Part shown: one piece after another, positions 34,272 through 45,560 of the stretch
Layout: each line of letters opens with the position of its first letter
How positions within the stretch are numbered: the stretch's first letter is position 1
Assembly (NCBI GenBank): GCA_001695595.3
Contig: MBPM02000017.1
Coordinates: forward strand, 806,001-870,000
Length of the DNA: 64,000 bases
Reading direction: 5' to 3'
From: Plasmopara viticola
Lineage: Eukaryota; Oomycota; Peronosporomycetes; Peronosporales; Peronosporaceae
Notes under the pieces: generated by a model
What the model was told of the DNA's origin: nothing
The model's database searches: none
The model's input: the letters and a program-made list of their open reading frames with translations, nothing else
Position numbers and translations under genes: made by a program

Positions 34272-35932
34272 ATATGAACTTTCATTGACAAGCTGATGGA
34301 AAAAATATCCCGTATAATCTTCATAGAAAGTTGCTGGCTCCGATAATCGAAGCTTCAACAAAGTTTGAGCCATTGCCAGCTGGTCAAGCGTGACGATACA
34401 ACGATGGGATGCATATGTACGTACATATGCTGAGGGATTACACCTGCCGTAAACGAATTCTCCCGTTGACCGCATGTGTTGCTTGTGTGCTTGTATAATT
34501 TTTGTTGCCCAAGAGAAGCGCAACATGATCAGCAAAGGTTCTGCGTCAGTAGCAGAAAAAGCTTGACTCATGTTGAATGAATGAGTGAGGCTTTGTACTT
34601 GCTAGAGTAGCAAGAATATGGTCTGAGATCGAGGCTTGCATGTCAAAAATTCGCGTTTTGAGGCTTTTGAATGATGGAAAACATGAATGCACGCGCGTTG
34701 CATTCTTAAAATGTGTTACTTCAACTTTTATTGAAGCTGCGAATGCTTACCTTACCTAAACACATTGCTCGTCCTATAAAGTACGCTTACCGTTTCGGTC
34801 TCCGAACCGTCCTTTACTGCGTCGATGGGAGGTCAAAGACAGGGCAGTCTGTCAGCTCGCCCAAATTGTCTACACGGAGACTCTGTATGTAATGTTTTAC
34901 GAATGTCGCCACAATATACGTAACCTTGGTTATAAATTGTCAGCTATGCTTTGTTTCGCTTTTGCCGTGAAAAACGCATCATAATCGGCGCTGCCGTAAT
35001 AGCGATATGCGCTTGTAATTTTGCAAACATATCTCATTAGGTTTACCTAGTCCAAAGAGATCTGTTGATTTTATGCTGGGAGCGATACTGTACGCTTAGC
35101 ATCGTACCCTATGTACACACCTCTTCGATGTAGGTGTAAAGCTTAAGGCTTTAATTGATGCTGGGTCTACACTAAGAAACCACTGAAATGGTTATAATCG
35201 TTGCTTTCTCGGAAGATATCTAATTGCAGCGATTAAATGTCTTTTGCTTGCTGCTCTATCGTACGAGGCCGGAATTATGCGTTTGTAGCTGATTTAGAAC
35301 TTGCAATGTAAAATAAATACGTCGATGGAGGGCTAAGATCGTGTAGCCCGTTAGTGCACAAACGACGACATCGGTGTTTGACTTTCCAATAAAAATATGG
35401 TGCTACACACTCGCGTTTGTCTACTAACTTGTGGATGACGCTCACGGTTTGCTTTGCCCGCCGTCTTTACTTATCCAATTGTTAAGACGGCTCATTGGTG
35501 TATTCGACGTTGTGCCCACCTCCACAAATACTGCCCAACCCTGCTTTGCAGGAATTTTGAATCGCATGATTGTACGATGGCTCAAATAACTTTAGCCAAT
35601 CATCTTTTGTGTGATGGGCTATGGAAATACTTGCGTAGAGAAGACTTTAAGCCAGCAAAATAAACGACCAGGCCGACCCATCATTCGCTTGCTGCTAAAT
35701 AACGAGAATGCATCCAAGGGGTGGCGCTTCTCTGGATGCACCGAGGTCGTGCAACAAATTTCGTTATAATTCATATGGAATAAGATTTTATGACTATTTG
35801 TTATGTTCAAGATTGTCTATGAAACGAGCAAAACTCAAAGCTAATCAGCAATCGTGCGGCAAACTCGTCATCCGCAGACTCGATTTTTATCGTGCGGTGA
35901 CTAGTTGTAAAACAAGATAGGTGCAATGTTTG
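34272..35932 (+). repeat. Segmentally duplicated block, copy 2, between I and the TIR element
   Basis: No gene is recognised. It contains the 3' flank of I (putative intron signals near 34418, tail gcttgcatgtcaaaaattcgc near 34635). It then has sequence colinear with 8960-9900 and, from about 35290, with 41683-42300. The module with gctttgcccgccgtct and gttgtgcccacctcc is near 35450-35530. Confidence 0.6.
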
Positions 35933-35940
35933 ATAACAAG

Positions 35941-37081
35941 GGGGGCCGGTAACCAGCCCCCTCTTTTCACTTACCAGCCTCCCCCTAATGCAGTACCCCT
36001 AATCATCTCTGATTGGCTGAAGCGAACACCATTGGATCTAAATGTTAAGTAGGATCACAGGGATCTGAGTATTACCTGATAGTACTACAAGTTGATTGTT
36101 CGCTCGTTCGTGCCAAGTATACCTGCTATTTACTATTTAGATTTCTGTCGCAAATTGTTAGCTTTCATACAAGCAAATTTGCAAGTTTTTTTGCATTGCA
36201 AAATTCCACTGTAATATTATATGCCTCCCGCCGATCCTTTCCTGACGATATATATTCTTACGCCGCAAAAAGTCATAGCTTAGATCAATGAATCGTACTT
36301 ATTTTTCAGCAAATAACCCTCATACCAATAGCAGCCGCCAGCCTGTGAATCGATATTTTGTAGGAATTCCACCCCAGCTAAGTTTGCAAATCTGGTAAAA
36401 AAAAACTTTCTTTGCTCATAATTGCTTAAATTGCATGTAGCGTAATTTTTCCGACGCATTACGTGAGGACAGACCCGACGCAATAGACCTCAATGAGCAT
36501 TTAGTTATCTCACATACGCACCATGGAGAGGCCGATGAAGGCATTTCCCACACTGGCGGTAATTGGCCCGTATTTGCTTTCTTCACTGATCCCGGCAAAG
36601 CTTGTGGCTTTTGTCGTGCTAAAACTTTGCTCTTTCCCCGCCCGACGTTGCTGCATTGCAGCTGTAACTCGTTCCTTTTTCTTCTGCGCAGACTTATGCA
36701 ATGCAGTCTTTAAAGGCTTCGATGTCGTCTCGTGCGGAGGAAAGTGTTTAATCGAACGATAGCCAAACTCAGACATTTATTGTCAAGCCTAAGCATTTGT
36801 AACTTACAGATGCAGCATATTGTCACAAGATGGTTTTTGTTGTTGTAGCTTCCATCTTTGCCATTGCTGCAAACGTATCGATCTCACAGCGAAGAGCTTT
36901 TCTGTACAGCGAGAATTATTATCCTTTGCATCCGACATTGAAGACGATGATCGCGCGATAGTACGTACTCTGCGTCGAACACGTTTACAAGTTCCGATCG
37001 TCTAATTAAAGTAGTGAGGTGGACACAAAGACAGACTGGAGGGGCTGTTTAGCGAAAAGGGGGGAATGGTTAGTGGCTCTT
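35941..37081. mobile_element. TIR DNA transposon, 1.14 kb, probably non-autonomous
   Basis: The insertion is defined by comparison with the other two copies of the block: U1 near 9930 and U3 near 42320 read across the site without it. The ends are imperfect inverted repeats: the left 41 bases (GGGGGCCGGTAACCAGCCCC...) match the reverse complement of the right end at about 29 of 41 positions. Direct repeats ataacaag (35933-35940) and ataataag (37082-37089) match at 7 of 8 bases, suggesting an 8-bp target duplication as in hAT elements or a similar one in Mutator-like elements. No transposase is visible. Frames inside could encode only small proteins. Confidence 0.7.
36510..36776 (-). CDS. Small unrecognised frame inside the TIR element, 88 residues
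   Basis: An ATG at 36776 opens MSEFGYRSIKHFPPHETTSK. It is followed by a Lys/Arg-rich stretch (HKSAQKKKERVTAAMQQRR) and a less charged end. Frames before it (37005-36820, SSSSMSDAKDNNSRC) and after it (36483-36280, RRKNYATCNLSNYEQRKFFF) also look coding-like on the same strand. The boundaries have GTAAGT and GTGCGT signals, so these may be exons of one small gene carried by the element. No family is recognised and no transposase catalytic motif is seen. Confidence 0.3.
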   Translation of the reverse strand: MSEFGYRSIKHFPPHETTSKPLKTALHKSAQKKKERVTAAMQQRRAGKEQSFSTTKATSFAGISEESKYGPITASVGNAFIGLSMVRM

Positions 37082-38821
37082 ATAATAAGAGGTCATTTTG
37101 TAGATTGTTGAGCGCAGTACCCTTTTTTGAAAGACTACAATGGTCGAATGGTGTTTATTTTCCACGATTTTGGAACAATTTGCTTTTTAACCTATAGTGA
37201 AGATATTTGCGTGGAGGTCATGTCACTCGAGAGTGGATATATAGCCAGGTAAGTACCCTACAAGTGAGACTGAAGATGTCAGCGCACATGTCAGTGTTTC
37301 AGCGGGTTGGCTTTTTCTTTTAACATTGTCAAACGCTTCAGTGATGTTAGTCGATTTGGATTAATTATGTGCTCGGCATACTGCAAAATTTAACATGAAA
37401 CGCGCTCTTTGCTGACCGAATAAACAAGAACTTGAACTGTGTCAGACACTTTCGACAGTATCAAAATGGCTATGTTATTTCTAGACCGCGGGTTTGGACC
37501 AAAAGCCTTTCCAGAGTCAAGGTCACGAGCCAAGATCCCGCCTTGTGGCCTCGTATCATCCAAGTGGTTTTAGATGCTTGGCCATAGGCTCGACGTGTCT
37601 ACAGCGGTCCATTTCTACACATAGGTATGCTGAGCGAGTGAATAGCGTCGTCGAAGACAATTTATGCATCGAATGCGCAGATACGCCAAAGTGCGGAAGC
37701 AGCACACTCCTACTTGTTGTGTTGGCCCAAAAGTAAGACAACACCGTTTTATGGTAATGGGCTAATCAGCATACGCGCTAGGCTATTGCCGTCTCATAGC
37801 GATTTAAGGCTTGATGGAGGAGAAAGAGCTTAGCAGTATACTAGTATCAGCCGTCTCGCACTGCGTAAGCAGGTCAAATGCTTTCCGACAAAGGTCCATT
37901 TAAGGTTGTGTACGCTCGACACTACTAAAAGGATGCGTGCATACCAGGTGCTCAATGTATGTTTACTTATATCGTATTGTGACCTGCACGCGGGACGAGT
38001 ACAGGTAAAGCAGATCGACTTATCTACTGCGCAAGAATCAAACTCTAGACACGGACCACCACAACCTCGACTCGAGGGAGGGAGTAGAACGAAGTCCTGT
38101 TTAATCGATGCAACTGCATTAAATCCGGTCGGACAAAATCTAAGAGCTTTGACGTTGCTATGCCAACGACAATTGAGACCTTTGGCTTTCCCGTTTGCTA
38201 AATTTTATATTGCGTCCACCAAATGCCAGTAAGAATATTAACCCCACGAGAAAGAACCTAAGCAAGGTTCAGTTTACACATCGATGTACAAGAGGTACAT
38301 TTGATCTTCAATCTCAAGGGACCAAGGTCTTATCAATGTCTCATTTTTTTATTATGAAGGGACTTTTTGGACAGGATCGGTCAACACTGCAATGATTTCT
38401 AATAGGACTACACTTACAGCCTTAGATTCGAATACTTTTGCCCACTATTCTCTTTGGCGACACAATGGCGCCTAAAAAATCCTGCACAAGCTGGACCTCT
38501 ATCTTGGCACAGGGGTTCCAAGATTTGAAACCAATCTGGACTTGAGCCCTTTCTTTGCACACGAAACGTGTGTATGTTGTCCATCGCCAAAGATATTTTT
38601 CAGCACCATGCACCGTATATTTATGTGAATTAAAAGCCCAACGAGATCATGGCAGTCGCAATTGCATATATTGAGATAGAAGAGAATACCGAATCAGGTT
38701 TATGGTACAATCTTGCAAATCAGCACATTTCCCTGTGCCAAGATGGGGGTACAACTTGTGCTTGGCCAGTAATGCCTGTCATTCTCCAATTTACCTGCAT
38801 ACTCTCACGTCCACAAAGCCC
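37082..38821 (+). repeat. Segmentally duplicated block, copy U2 (between TIR element and E)
   Basis: Colinear with U1 (9930-11655) and U3 (42320-44448). Contains the second gypsy integrase remnant. The 5' flank of E from about 38740 (gtgcttggccagtaatgcc) is closer to that of F than to that of D, in contrast to the gene body. Confidence 0.65.
37380..37870 (+). pseudogene. Ty3/gypsy integrase remnant, copy 2
   Basis: This is the same fragment as at 10222-10700. It reads out of frame as VSDTFDSIKMAMLFLDR, then SRAKIPPCGLVSSKWF and, after a shift, RYAERVNSVVEDNLCIECAD with TPKCGSSTLLLVVLAQK. The last part corresponds to the TERVNR...LR segment that follows the catalytic Glu region in Ty3/gypsy integrases. 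It is more decayed than the copy at 42600. Non-functional. Confidence 0.6.
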
Positions 38822-39832
38822 ATGATCTCTATGCGTCTACGGCGTGTCGTGACACTGACGATAATCACTCTTTTGATGCTCTGTAAGACTACCAAAGTGA
38901 CGGCGAGAGTCTCTGGTGCTGAGGAATTTCAAATTGATGGCGTGGAAACGCTGCCTTTAGCGGAACAGCTCTATCCACGTCGGCGATAGCCTTCTCGCCT
39001 CTTGGGTTCGTTCACGAGTCCATCAGCCTTCACGAGATTTGTACGCACGCCACTAAAAGTGTGGCTTTTCCCATACCTGTTTTTATAAGGCGCCAGTGAC
39101 TGTCCTTTTTTTAGCAAGCAATTCACGACGTGGGAGAAACAAGTCAAGAAAGCCTATGGAGCCAAGTCGGACGATTTGATGGTTACAACAATGCAAGAAG
39201 AGCTGAAGGAATACGCGAATTGCCGAGTCGAAGTGATGAGTGCACGAGCATTTGAACACGAAAACACAAAGGCTTTCCCACTCCGCTTGGAAAATGTATT
39301 GCTAACGAAATTGGTCAACGTCGTGCTTTATAAAGGCGTTAGTCTTTATGTGCGTTATATGCTCTATCGTGGTCCGGCGCAAGACTCTGTGATTGAGAAA
39401 GTGCAGAAATTGATGAAATTGGAACCTCATTCTGACTAGTTCACTGCTACTGAAAACAATTTGTTTAACGCTCGAGATTGTTTTAGTAAATTTCAAGAAC
39501 CTTTTTTTAGAGATTTGAGTTATTGCTTGCTAACAATTACTGAACATTTAGTTAAACACATTTTCGAAGGTCTGGCTCCTGTTGATGTGCTCAACAACAA
39601 TGCCTTCTTGCTGGATTTGCTTTATGATAAAGCGGCTGCAAGATACGCCGATGTGGACTTCATCAAATATATGCTGACCACAACGAAGGAATGGAGTTCC
39701 GATAGGTACGACAATTTTTTTAACAGGCTCAACGAAAAAGAACTTCCGTATGACCTCCAAAAAAAGTTGATCAAACCGATCTATAATGCGCTCACAAAAG
39801 GCACGTACATCCTTCCACCTGATCAAGTGTAA
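38822..39832 (+). pseudogene. RxLR-like effector pseudogene, member E
   Basis: The ATG at 38822 opens MISMRLRRVVTLTIITLLMLCKTTKV and reads to LYPRR and a TAG at 38987-38989, identical in position to the first stop of D. The body has the same second TAG near 39437 and the same missing segment before the W region. In addition there is a 17-bp deletion (near 39096) and single-base insertions compared with D. The last part differs from D: after GAGTTCCGATAGG it keeps the F-like end NRLNEKELPYDLQKKLIKPI. The gene body (about 38840-39700) differs from D at only about eight substitutions plus the small indels, while the flanks differ much more. Confidence 0.85.
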
Positions 39833-41682
39833 CAATACAACATTTGGAATACATCGGTTCGTAAGCAATTGATTTACACATGAAGTCCGATCTCTCGTGC
39901 TGCCATTATGTTCTGCTCATGTGTTTGTTTTGTGTTTGTAGTAAAATCATGGTTGGAGATTTTCTGTTAGTTGCAGAAAAGACTGGACCTGTGACGATTG
40001 AATAAGCGGCGCTTGTCATCAAAGCACAAGGCTTGCATGCCAACACTTCGCATTTTGAGGCATTTCACTGCTTTGTACACACTTGCATTGCATCCTTAGA
40101 TCATATTACTTCAAATTCTATTAAATCGAGCATAGTTACTTTCTTAAGCTTGTTTCTTGTCCTACGAATTTACCGTCGATAGGGCCATCAAAATGTACCT
40201 TAGTATGGAGTATTGAGACAACGGCATTTTCGATGAACGAAAGCCTGGTCCTAAATTGTATGCTTTGTACATTTTAAAACGCCTTGTGTTTTTACGGGGA
40301 CAATTTGTTGTAGACAAGACTCATAATGCTTAACGTCATGAGGATATGCGCTTGAAATATGTCGGCAGATGCTTGTGGCTGTATGAAGCTTGCAATGTAG
40401 GAGGACGTTCAACAATGCAACGTAGGTGAGAAATCAGATTATGCAGCCCATCACAGGCTTTTAGAATAGTGACCACCCATTTCAGTTCGCTTTGCCCGCG
40501 TCTGAGCGATTCCAAATCTGAAGAGAGCTTACTATTGAGCTCAGCATTAGGGCCGCTATCAAAATTTGCTTGAGTATTGTGGCTTTTCAACCACGGTGCT
40601 CGCTTCCGTGGCTCTACTTGATGGTAATTTTGATCTTTAGCCAATCGTCTTCTATGTAATGGACACAGAAACACATAAGCAAAAATTCAAGAGATATTGA
40701 CATACAACAAGTAAACGCTAGCCAGCACAGTGAACCTTGCGCCGCCCCGTCACCCACTTGCTGCATAATAAAACGAAAAATTCGATCCAAGAGATAAACC
40801 TCTGAGCTACATATTCTCAAATCGAGCATACTATCGCTAAGCTTAGATTAAAAAAAATGTCGACTTTAGACGTGTTAAGGGCCAACGCGAGTGGGTCCGA
40901 GCGCGAGTAGGTAAAGCAAAAACAGAGGGTATTTTTTAGTTATGGATGATGCATCAAGTATCAATGGACTTTTCGATGTTGTGCAACGAGCTTTTGAGAT
41001 TATTTATATGGGCAAAAGGAAGATTAATGAGAGAAAATATACATTCGCAGCACAAGAATTTGGCGGTAACGTCAAATCGTCAAGCAGCAGTAGCGAGTCT
41101 TATTTCAACTAAAGTAACATTAATTTGGGAATATTTGAAAAAAAGCTTCATAACAGTTGTGGTAGGAGAAGGATATTGCGAGGTTTGGCTTGCTCTTGAC
41201 TAAAAAATTTTAAAAACCGGTGCCAGACTGGCCAGCGAAAGGATATACAGTGCTGATCACTGACGACAATGTATCTTCCTTACAATTGTCACAAATTTTC
41301 TTTCCCAACGGATAGCGCTGCTCTTGTAATTGCCAGCCCTCAACTCGCATCTAAATTGTTGGGTCTCGCAAGAATAAAAGGATCGACTCAATATTACGCT
41401 CGGCGCTGGGATGGTTAAAAAGATATTGCGCGGCCTTGCTTTGCGGGCCATGATATCGGGCCTTTTGCTTTACGTTAATGTCCGGGGTATGGTGCTCCAA
41501 ATCATCTTTTGGCGACGAACAGAAGCTGTGCTATTAGCGCACTTTTGTAAAGAGTCTGTATATGCGAACATACTTAAGCAAGATGAATGATATAAAGTAT
41601 ACAGGACCAGCATAGTGAGAATGTCGAGTTTATGAGTTAAGGTACGTGTTATTTAAAGGGATCAGATGAATTGCTGGTTTTA
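39833..41682 (+). repeat. Duplicated 3' flank of E, block copy T2
   Basis: Nearly identical to 45533-47290 downstream of F. It has the putative intron signals (gtaagcaatt near 39861), the tail gcttgcatgccaacacttcgc near 40029, the module gttcgctttgcccgcgtctgag near 40485 and a small conserved frame at 40942-41112. No other gene is recognised. Confidence 0.7.
40942..41112 (+). CDS. Small conserved frame, 56 residues, copy 1
   Basis: An ATG at 40942 opens MDDASSINGLFDVVQRAFEI and the frame ends SSSSSSESYFN with a TAA. The middle is basic (GKRKINERKYTF). The second copy at 46643-46813 keeps the frame with three amino-acid changes and one silent change. The protein resembles no family I recognise. 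It could be a fragment of a longer transposon or host gene. Confidence 0.3.
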   Translation: MDDASSINGLFDVVQRAFEIIYMGKRKINERKYTFAAQEFGGNVKSSSSSSESYFN

Positions 41683-44448
41683 GCTGATTTAGAACTTGCA
41701 ATGTAGAAGACAAACGTCGATGCGGGGCTAAGATCGTGTTGCCCGTCAGTGCACAAACGACAAAATTCTATGTTTGACTCTCCAATAAAAAATATGGTGC
41801 TACATACTCGCGTATGTCTGCTAGCTTGTGACTGCCGCTCACACTTTGATTTACCCGCCGTCTTTACTCATTTAATCGTTATGACGGCTCATTGGTGGAT
41901 TCGGTGTTGGGCCCACCTCCAAACACAACCCGGCTTTAAATCACATAAGTGTACTGTGTTCACATTTTCGATGGCTCACATAACTTTAGCCAATCATCTT
42001 GTGTGTGACCGGCGATAAATACTTACGCAGAGGAGACTACAAGCTAGCAAACTAAACGGCCAGGCCGCCCCATCATTCACTTGCTGCGAAACAAACGAGA
42101 ATGCACCCAAGGGGTGGCGCTTTTCCAGATATTCTGAGCCCGTGCAACAATTTTGTAGAGTTTTATATGGAATGAATGTTAAATTTTTATTTGCTATACT
42201 TAAGATTGTCTAGAAGCGAGCAATTAATTGGGGTAACTAAATCTTGTTAGCAATCGTGCGGCAAACTCGTCATCCGTAGACTTGTTTCTTTTTGTGCGGC
42301 GACCAGGCAATATTTGATAACTAGAGGTCATTTGTAGATTGATGAGCGCGGTACCCTATTAAGTGAAACAATTTGTTTCTAGACCTAAAGTACCGATATT
42401 CGCGTGGAGGCCATGTCACTCGAATGTGGATGTATGGCCAGGTAAGTACTCTACAAGTGGGTCTGAAAATGTTAACGCACATGTCAATGTGTCAGCGGAT
42501 TAGACTCTAATCGAAACATTGTCAAACAATCAATGATGTTGGTCCATTTATTAATTGTTTGCTCGGTCTACTGCAGAACTCAACAAGATACGCTCATTGG
42601 TGATCAGTGAAACAAAAACGTGCACTTGGTGCCTGTGTCAGACACTTTTGACGGTAATAAAATGGCTATGCTTTTTCTAGACCGTGTCTTTAGACCACGT
42701 GACTTTCTAGAGGCAACGTCGCGAGCCAAGATCCCGCCTTCTGGCCTCTTATCAAGCAAGTGGTTAAATATGCTTGGCCATAGGCTCGGCGTGTCCACAG
42801 CGGTTCATCGCTACACCTAGGTATACTGAGCGAGTGAATAACGTCGTCGAAGGCAATTTATGCATCGGGTGCGCAAATACGCCAAAGTGCGGGAGTAAGA
42901 CACTCCCACTCGTTGCGGTGGCACAAAATAAGACTTACACACCGTTTGTTGTTCATGGGCTAATCAGCACACGCGCTCCGCTACTGCCGTCTCATAGTGA
43001 TTCAAGGCTTAGCGGCATGCTTGTATAAGCCGAATGCTTTCTGACATAGGTCGCACTACTTAAGGGATGTTTGCATACGAGGTGCTCAACCTATGTTTAT
43101 TTATATCGTATTGTGACCTACACACGGGGGCGTTGGCACCGAGTACAGGTAAAGAAGATCGACTGATTAGTTGCACAAGAATCAGAATCTGGACACGGAC
43201 CACCACAACCTCGGCTCGAGGGAGAAAGTAGAACGAAGTCCTCGTGAATCGATGCAATTTGCTTGCTCGAGGCATTGAACCCGGTCGGACAAGATCTAAA
43301 AGCTTTGACAATGCTAAGCCAACAATTGAGGCCTTCGGCTTTACCGCTTGCCAATTCTTCTATTGCGTCCACCAAATGCCAGTGAAGATATTTTCCCACG
43401 AGAGAGAACCTAAGCAAGATTTAGTTTACACACCGATGTACAAGAGGTAGATTTGATCTCCTATCTCGAACTATCTTAATATGTGAACAACGTCTTACCA
43501 ATGTCTTAATATTATTTTTTATTACGATGGGGCTTTTCAGACAGGATCAATTAAAATTGCAATGGTTTCCAAGAGGACTACACTTTATATACAACCTTAG
43601 ATTTTAATATTTTTCCCATTATTCTCTTTTGGCGACACAATGAAATGAAGCTACAAGCCCAATCTTGGCAAAAGGGTTCCAAGATTTTAAAACTGATCTG
43701 GTCTTATTGCACAGATACTGGCCATCGCCAAAAGATATTTTTGAGCACCATGCTCCGTATATTGGCCTTGAAGACATGGGCCTGGCAGCACAGCCTTGCT
43801 TTGCGGGCCATGATATCATGGGGCTTTTGAATCACATGAATGTACGGAGCATGGTGCTCAGAAGCATCTTTTGGCGATGGACAGTATCTGTGCTACTAAC
43901 ACACGTTTCATGTGCAAAGAAAGGGTTCAGCGCCATGCGTAAATATGAGCCAATCGTTTCGCTTTTAAGATACACAAGACTGGCATTTTTACTCGAGCAG
44001 CTGTGCAAGAAAATTGGTGACAAATGTAATGAATTTGCCCGATTGCGAGTAATCAGCACCATGTGTTTATTTTGTTGGTGTTGTCTGGCACCTTACACTC
44101 CAAGCTTTCTAAGTCGTGGTGTGTAGTCTCGGCTCGTCAAGAGCTTGCACGTGTGGACAAAAACTTGAGTCCTCGCTTACGTTGCATCGACGAATGTCCT
44201 ACTTTCTTGCAAGTTTTAAATTTGTTGCCGACTTACTTTTCGTCCTTAATTTCGTACGACAGAGTAGCAAGCCAATCGCAATTGCGTACACCGAGAAAGA
44301 AAAATTTCCAAAATCAGATTTATGGTGATATCTTGCAACCCACAAACCAGCACTTTTCCCTGCGCCAAGATGAGGGTACAATTTGTGCTTGGCCAGTAAT
44401 GCCTGTCATTCTCCAATTTACCTGCCAGCATTCACGTCCACAAAGCCC
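41683..44448 (+). repeat. Segmentally duplicated block, copy U3 (upstream of F)
   Basis: It starts with gctgatttagaacttgcaat, matching 35290, and is colinear with U1 and U2 to the start of F. It lacks the TIR element (uninterrupted site at about 42313-42335). An additional stretch at about 43780-44240 is not in U1 or U2. Contains the third gypsy integrase remnant. Confidence 0.65.
42600..43040 (+). pseudogene. Ty3/gypsy integrase remnant, copy 3 (best preserved)
   Basis: The first frame reads HLVPVSDTFDGNKMAMLFLDR, then SRAKIPPSGLLSSKWLNMLG and RLGVSTA. The second frame continues RYTERVNNVVEGNLCIGCAN, then TPKCGSKTLPLVAVAQNKTY, TPFVVHGLISTRAPLLP. The order matches the core and C-terminal flank of Ty3/gypsy integrase (STA-x-HPQTDGQTERVNR...TPF-x-NG). 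The catalytic Asp and Glu contexts are eroded, and at least one frameshift separates the halves. Dead, and without recognisable LTRs nearby. Confidence 0.7.
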
Positions 44449-45522
44449 ATGATCTCTATGCGTCTACGGCGAGTGGTGACACTGACGATAATCACTCTTT
44501 TGATGCTCCGTAAGACTACCAAAGTGGCGGCGAGAGTCTCTGGTACTGAGGAATTTCAAAATGGTGGTGTGGACACGCTGCCTTTAGCGGAACAACACCA
44601 TCCACGTCGGCGATGGCCTGCTCGCCTCTTGGGTTCGTTCACGAGTCCATCAGTCTTCACGAGATTCGCACGCACGCCACTGAAAGCGTGGCTTTTCCCA
44701 CACCTGTTTTTACAAGGCGCCACCGATCGGCAGAAAGCTGTAACTGTTCTTTTTCGATCTCACAATTTTGAAGAACTGAACGCCGATCGTTTTTTCTTAA
44801 GCAAGCAATTCACGACGTGGGAGGAACAAGTCAAGAAAGCCTATGGAGCCGAATCGGACGAGTTAATGGTTACAACAATGCAAAATGAGTTGAAGGAAAA
44901 CGCGAATGGCCAAGTCGAAGTAATGATTGCGCGAGCATTTGAAAACGATAACCTGAAGGAATTGGCACTCCGCTTAGAGGACATATTGTTACAGAAATTG
45001 GTCAACGTCGTGCTCCATACAGGCGCTAGTCCTTATGTGCGTTATGTGCTCTACCGTGGTCCGGCGCAAAACTCTGTGAATGAGAAAATGCAGAAATTGT
45101 TGGAACCGAAACCTGATCCTGACTGGTTTACTGCTATTGAAAACAATTTGTTCAACCCTCGAGATTCTTTTATGAGATTTGAAGAACCTGCTTTCAGAAG
45201 TTTGAGTTTTTTCTTGCTAAGCATTACTGGACGTTTAGTTGAACACGTTTTTGAAAATCTGGCTCCTGTTGATGGGTTCAACAACAATGCCTTCTTGCTG
45301 GATTTGCTTTATAATAAAGCGGCTGCCAGATACGCCGATGTGGACTTCATCAAATACATGCTGGCCACGACGAAGGAATGGAGACACGTTGAGTACTCTA
45401 AGGTTTTTAATAGGCTCGACGAAAAAGAACTTCCGTATGACCTCCAAAACAAGTTGGTCAAACCGATTCGTGAGGCGATCACAAAAGACGCTCACAAAAG
45501 GCACGTACATCCATCCACCTGA
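44449..45522 (+). CDS. Secreted RxLR-like effector candidate with WY-like body, member F
   Basis: An intact 357-residue frame. The start is the ATG at 44449 (MISMRLRRVVTLTIITLLML), conserved in D, E and G; in-frame codons further upstream lack an ATG. The signal peptide probably ends near VAA (residues 26-28). RRRWPARLLG is at 53-62. The body has FTTWEEQVKKAY (Trp124, Tyr132), LMVTTMQNELKE, GQVEVMIARAFE, LRLEDILLQKL, YVRYVLYRGPAQ, PDWFTAIENNLF, NNNAFLLDLLYNKAAARY and NRLDEKELPYDLQ. It is the only intact member of the D/E/F set. One oddity is that residue 21 is Arg where its relatives have Cys in LCKT, at the end of the hydrophobic core. The assigned role, secreted host-directed effector, is inference from family features. 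Confidence 0.85.
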   Translation: MISMRLRRVVTLTIITLLMLRKTTKVAARVSGTEEFQNGGVDTLPLAEQHHPRRRWPARLLGSFTSPSVFTRFARTPLKAWLFPHLFLQGATDRQKAVTVLFRSHNFEELNADRFFLSKQFTTWEEQVKKAYGAESDELMVTTMQNELKENANGQVEVMIARAFENDNLKELALRLEDILLQKLVNVVLHTGASPYVRYVLYRGPAQNSVNEKMQKLLEPKPDPDWFTAIENNLFNPRDSFMRFEEPAFRSLSFFLLSITGRLVEHVFENLAPVDGFNNNAFLLDLLYNKAAARYADVDFIKYMLATTKEWRHVEYSKVFNRLDEKELPYDLQNKLVKPIREAITKDAHKRHVHPST

Positions 45523-45560
45523 TCAAGTGTAACAATACACCATTTGTGATGCACCGGTTC

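Noticed and set aside
40336..40829. Minus-strand frames in the 3' flank of E, repeated downstream of F
   Set aside because: Conservation is explained by the recent block duplication, and the frames overlap the recurrent non-coding module.
43619..44126. Overlapping frames upstream of F
   Set aside because: They are not conserved in the equivalent parts of U1 and U2 and have no recognisable features.
44383..44448. Upstream extension of the F frame
   Set aside because: It begins at TTG, not ATG, and the conserved start is the ATG at 44449.
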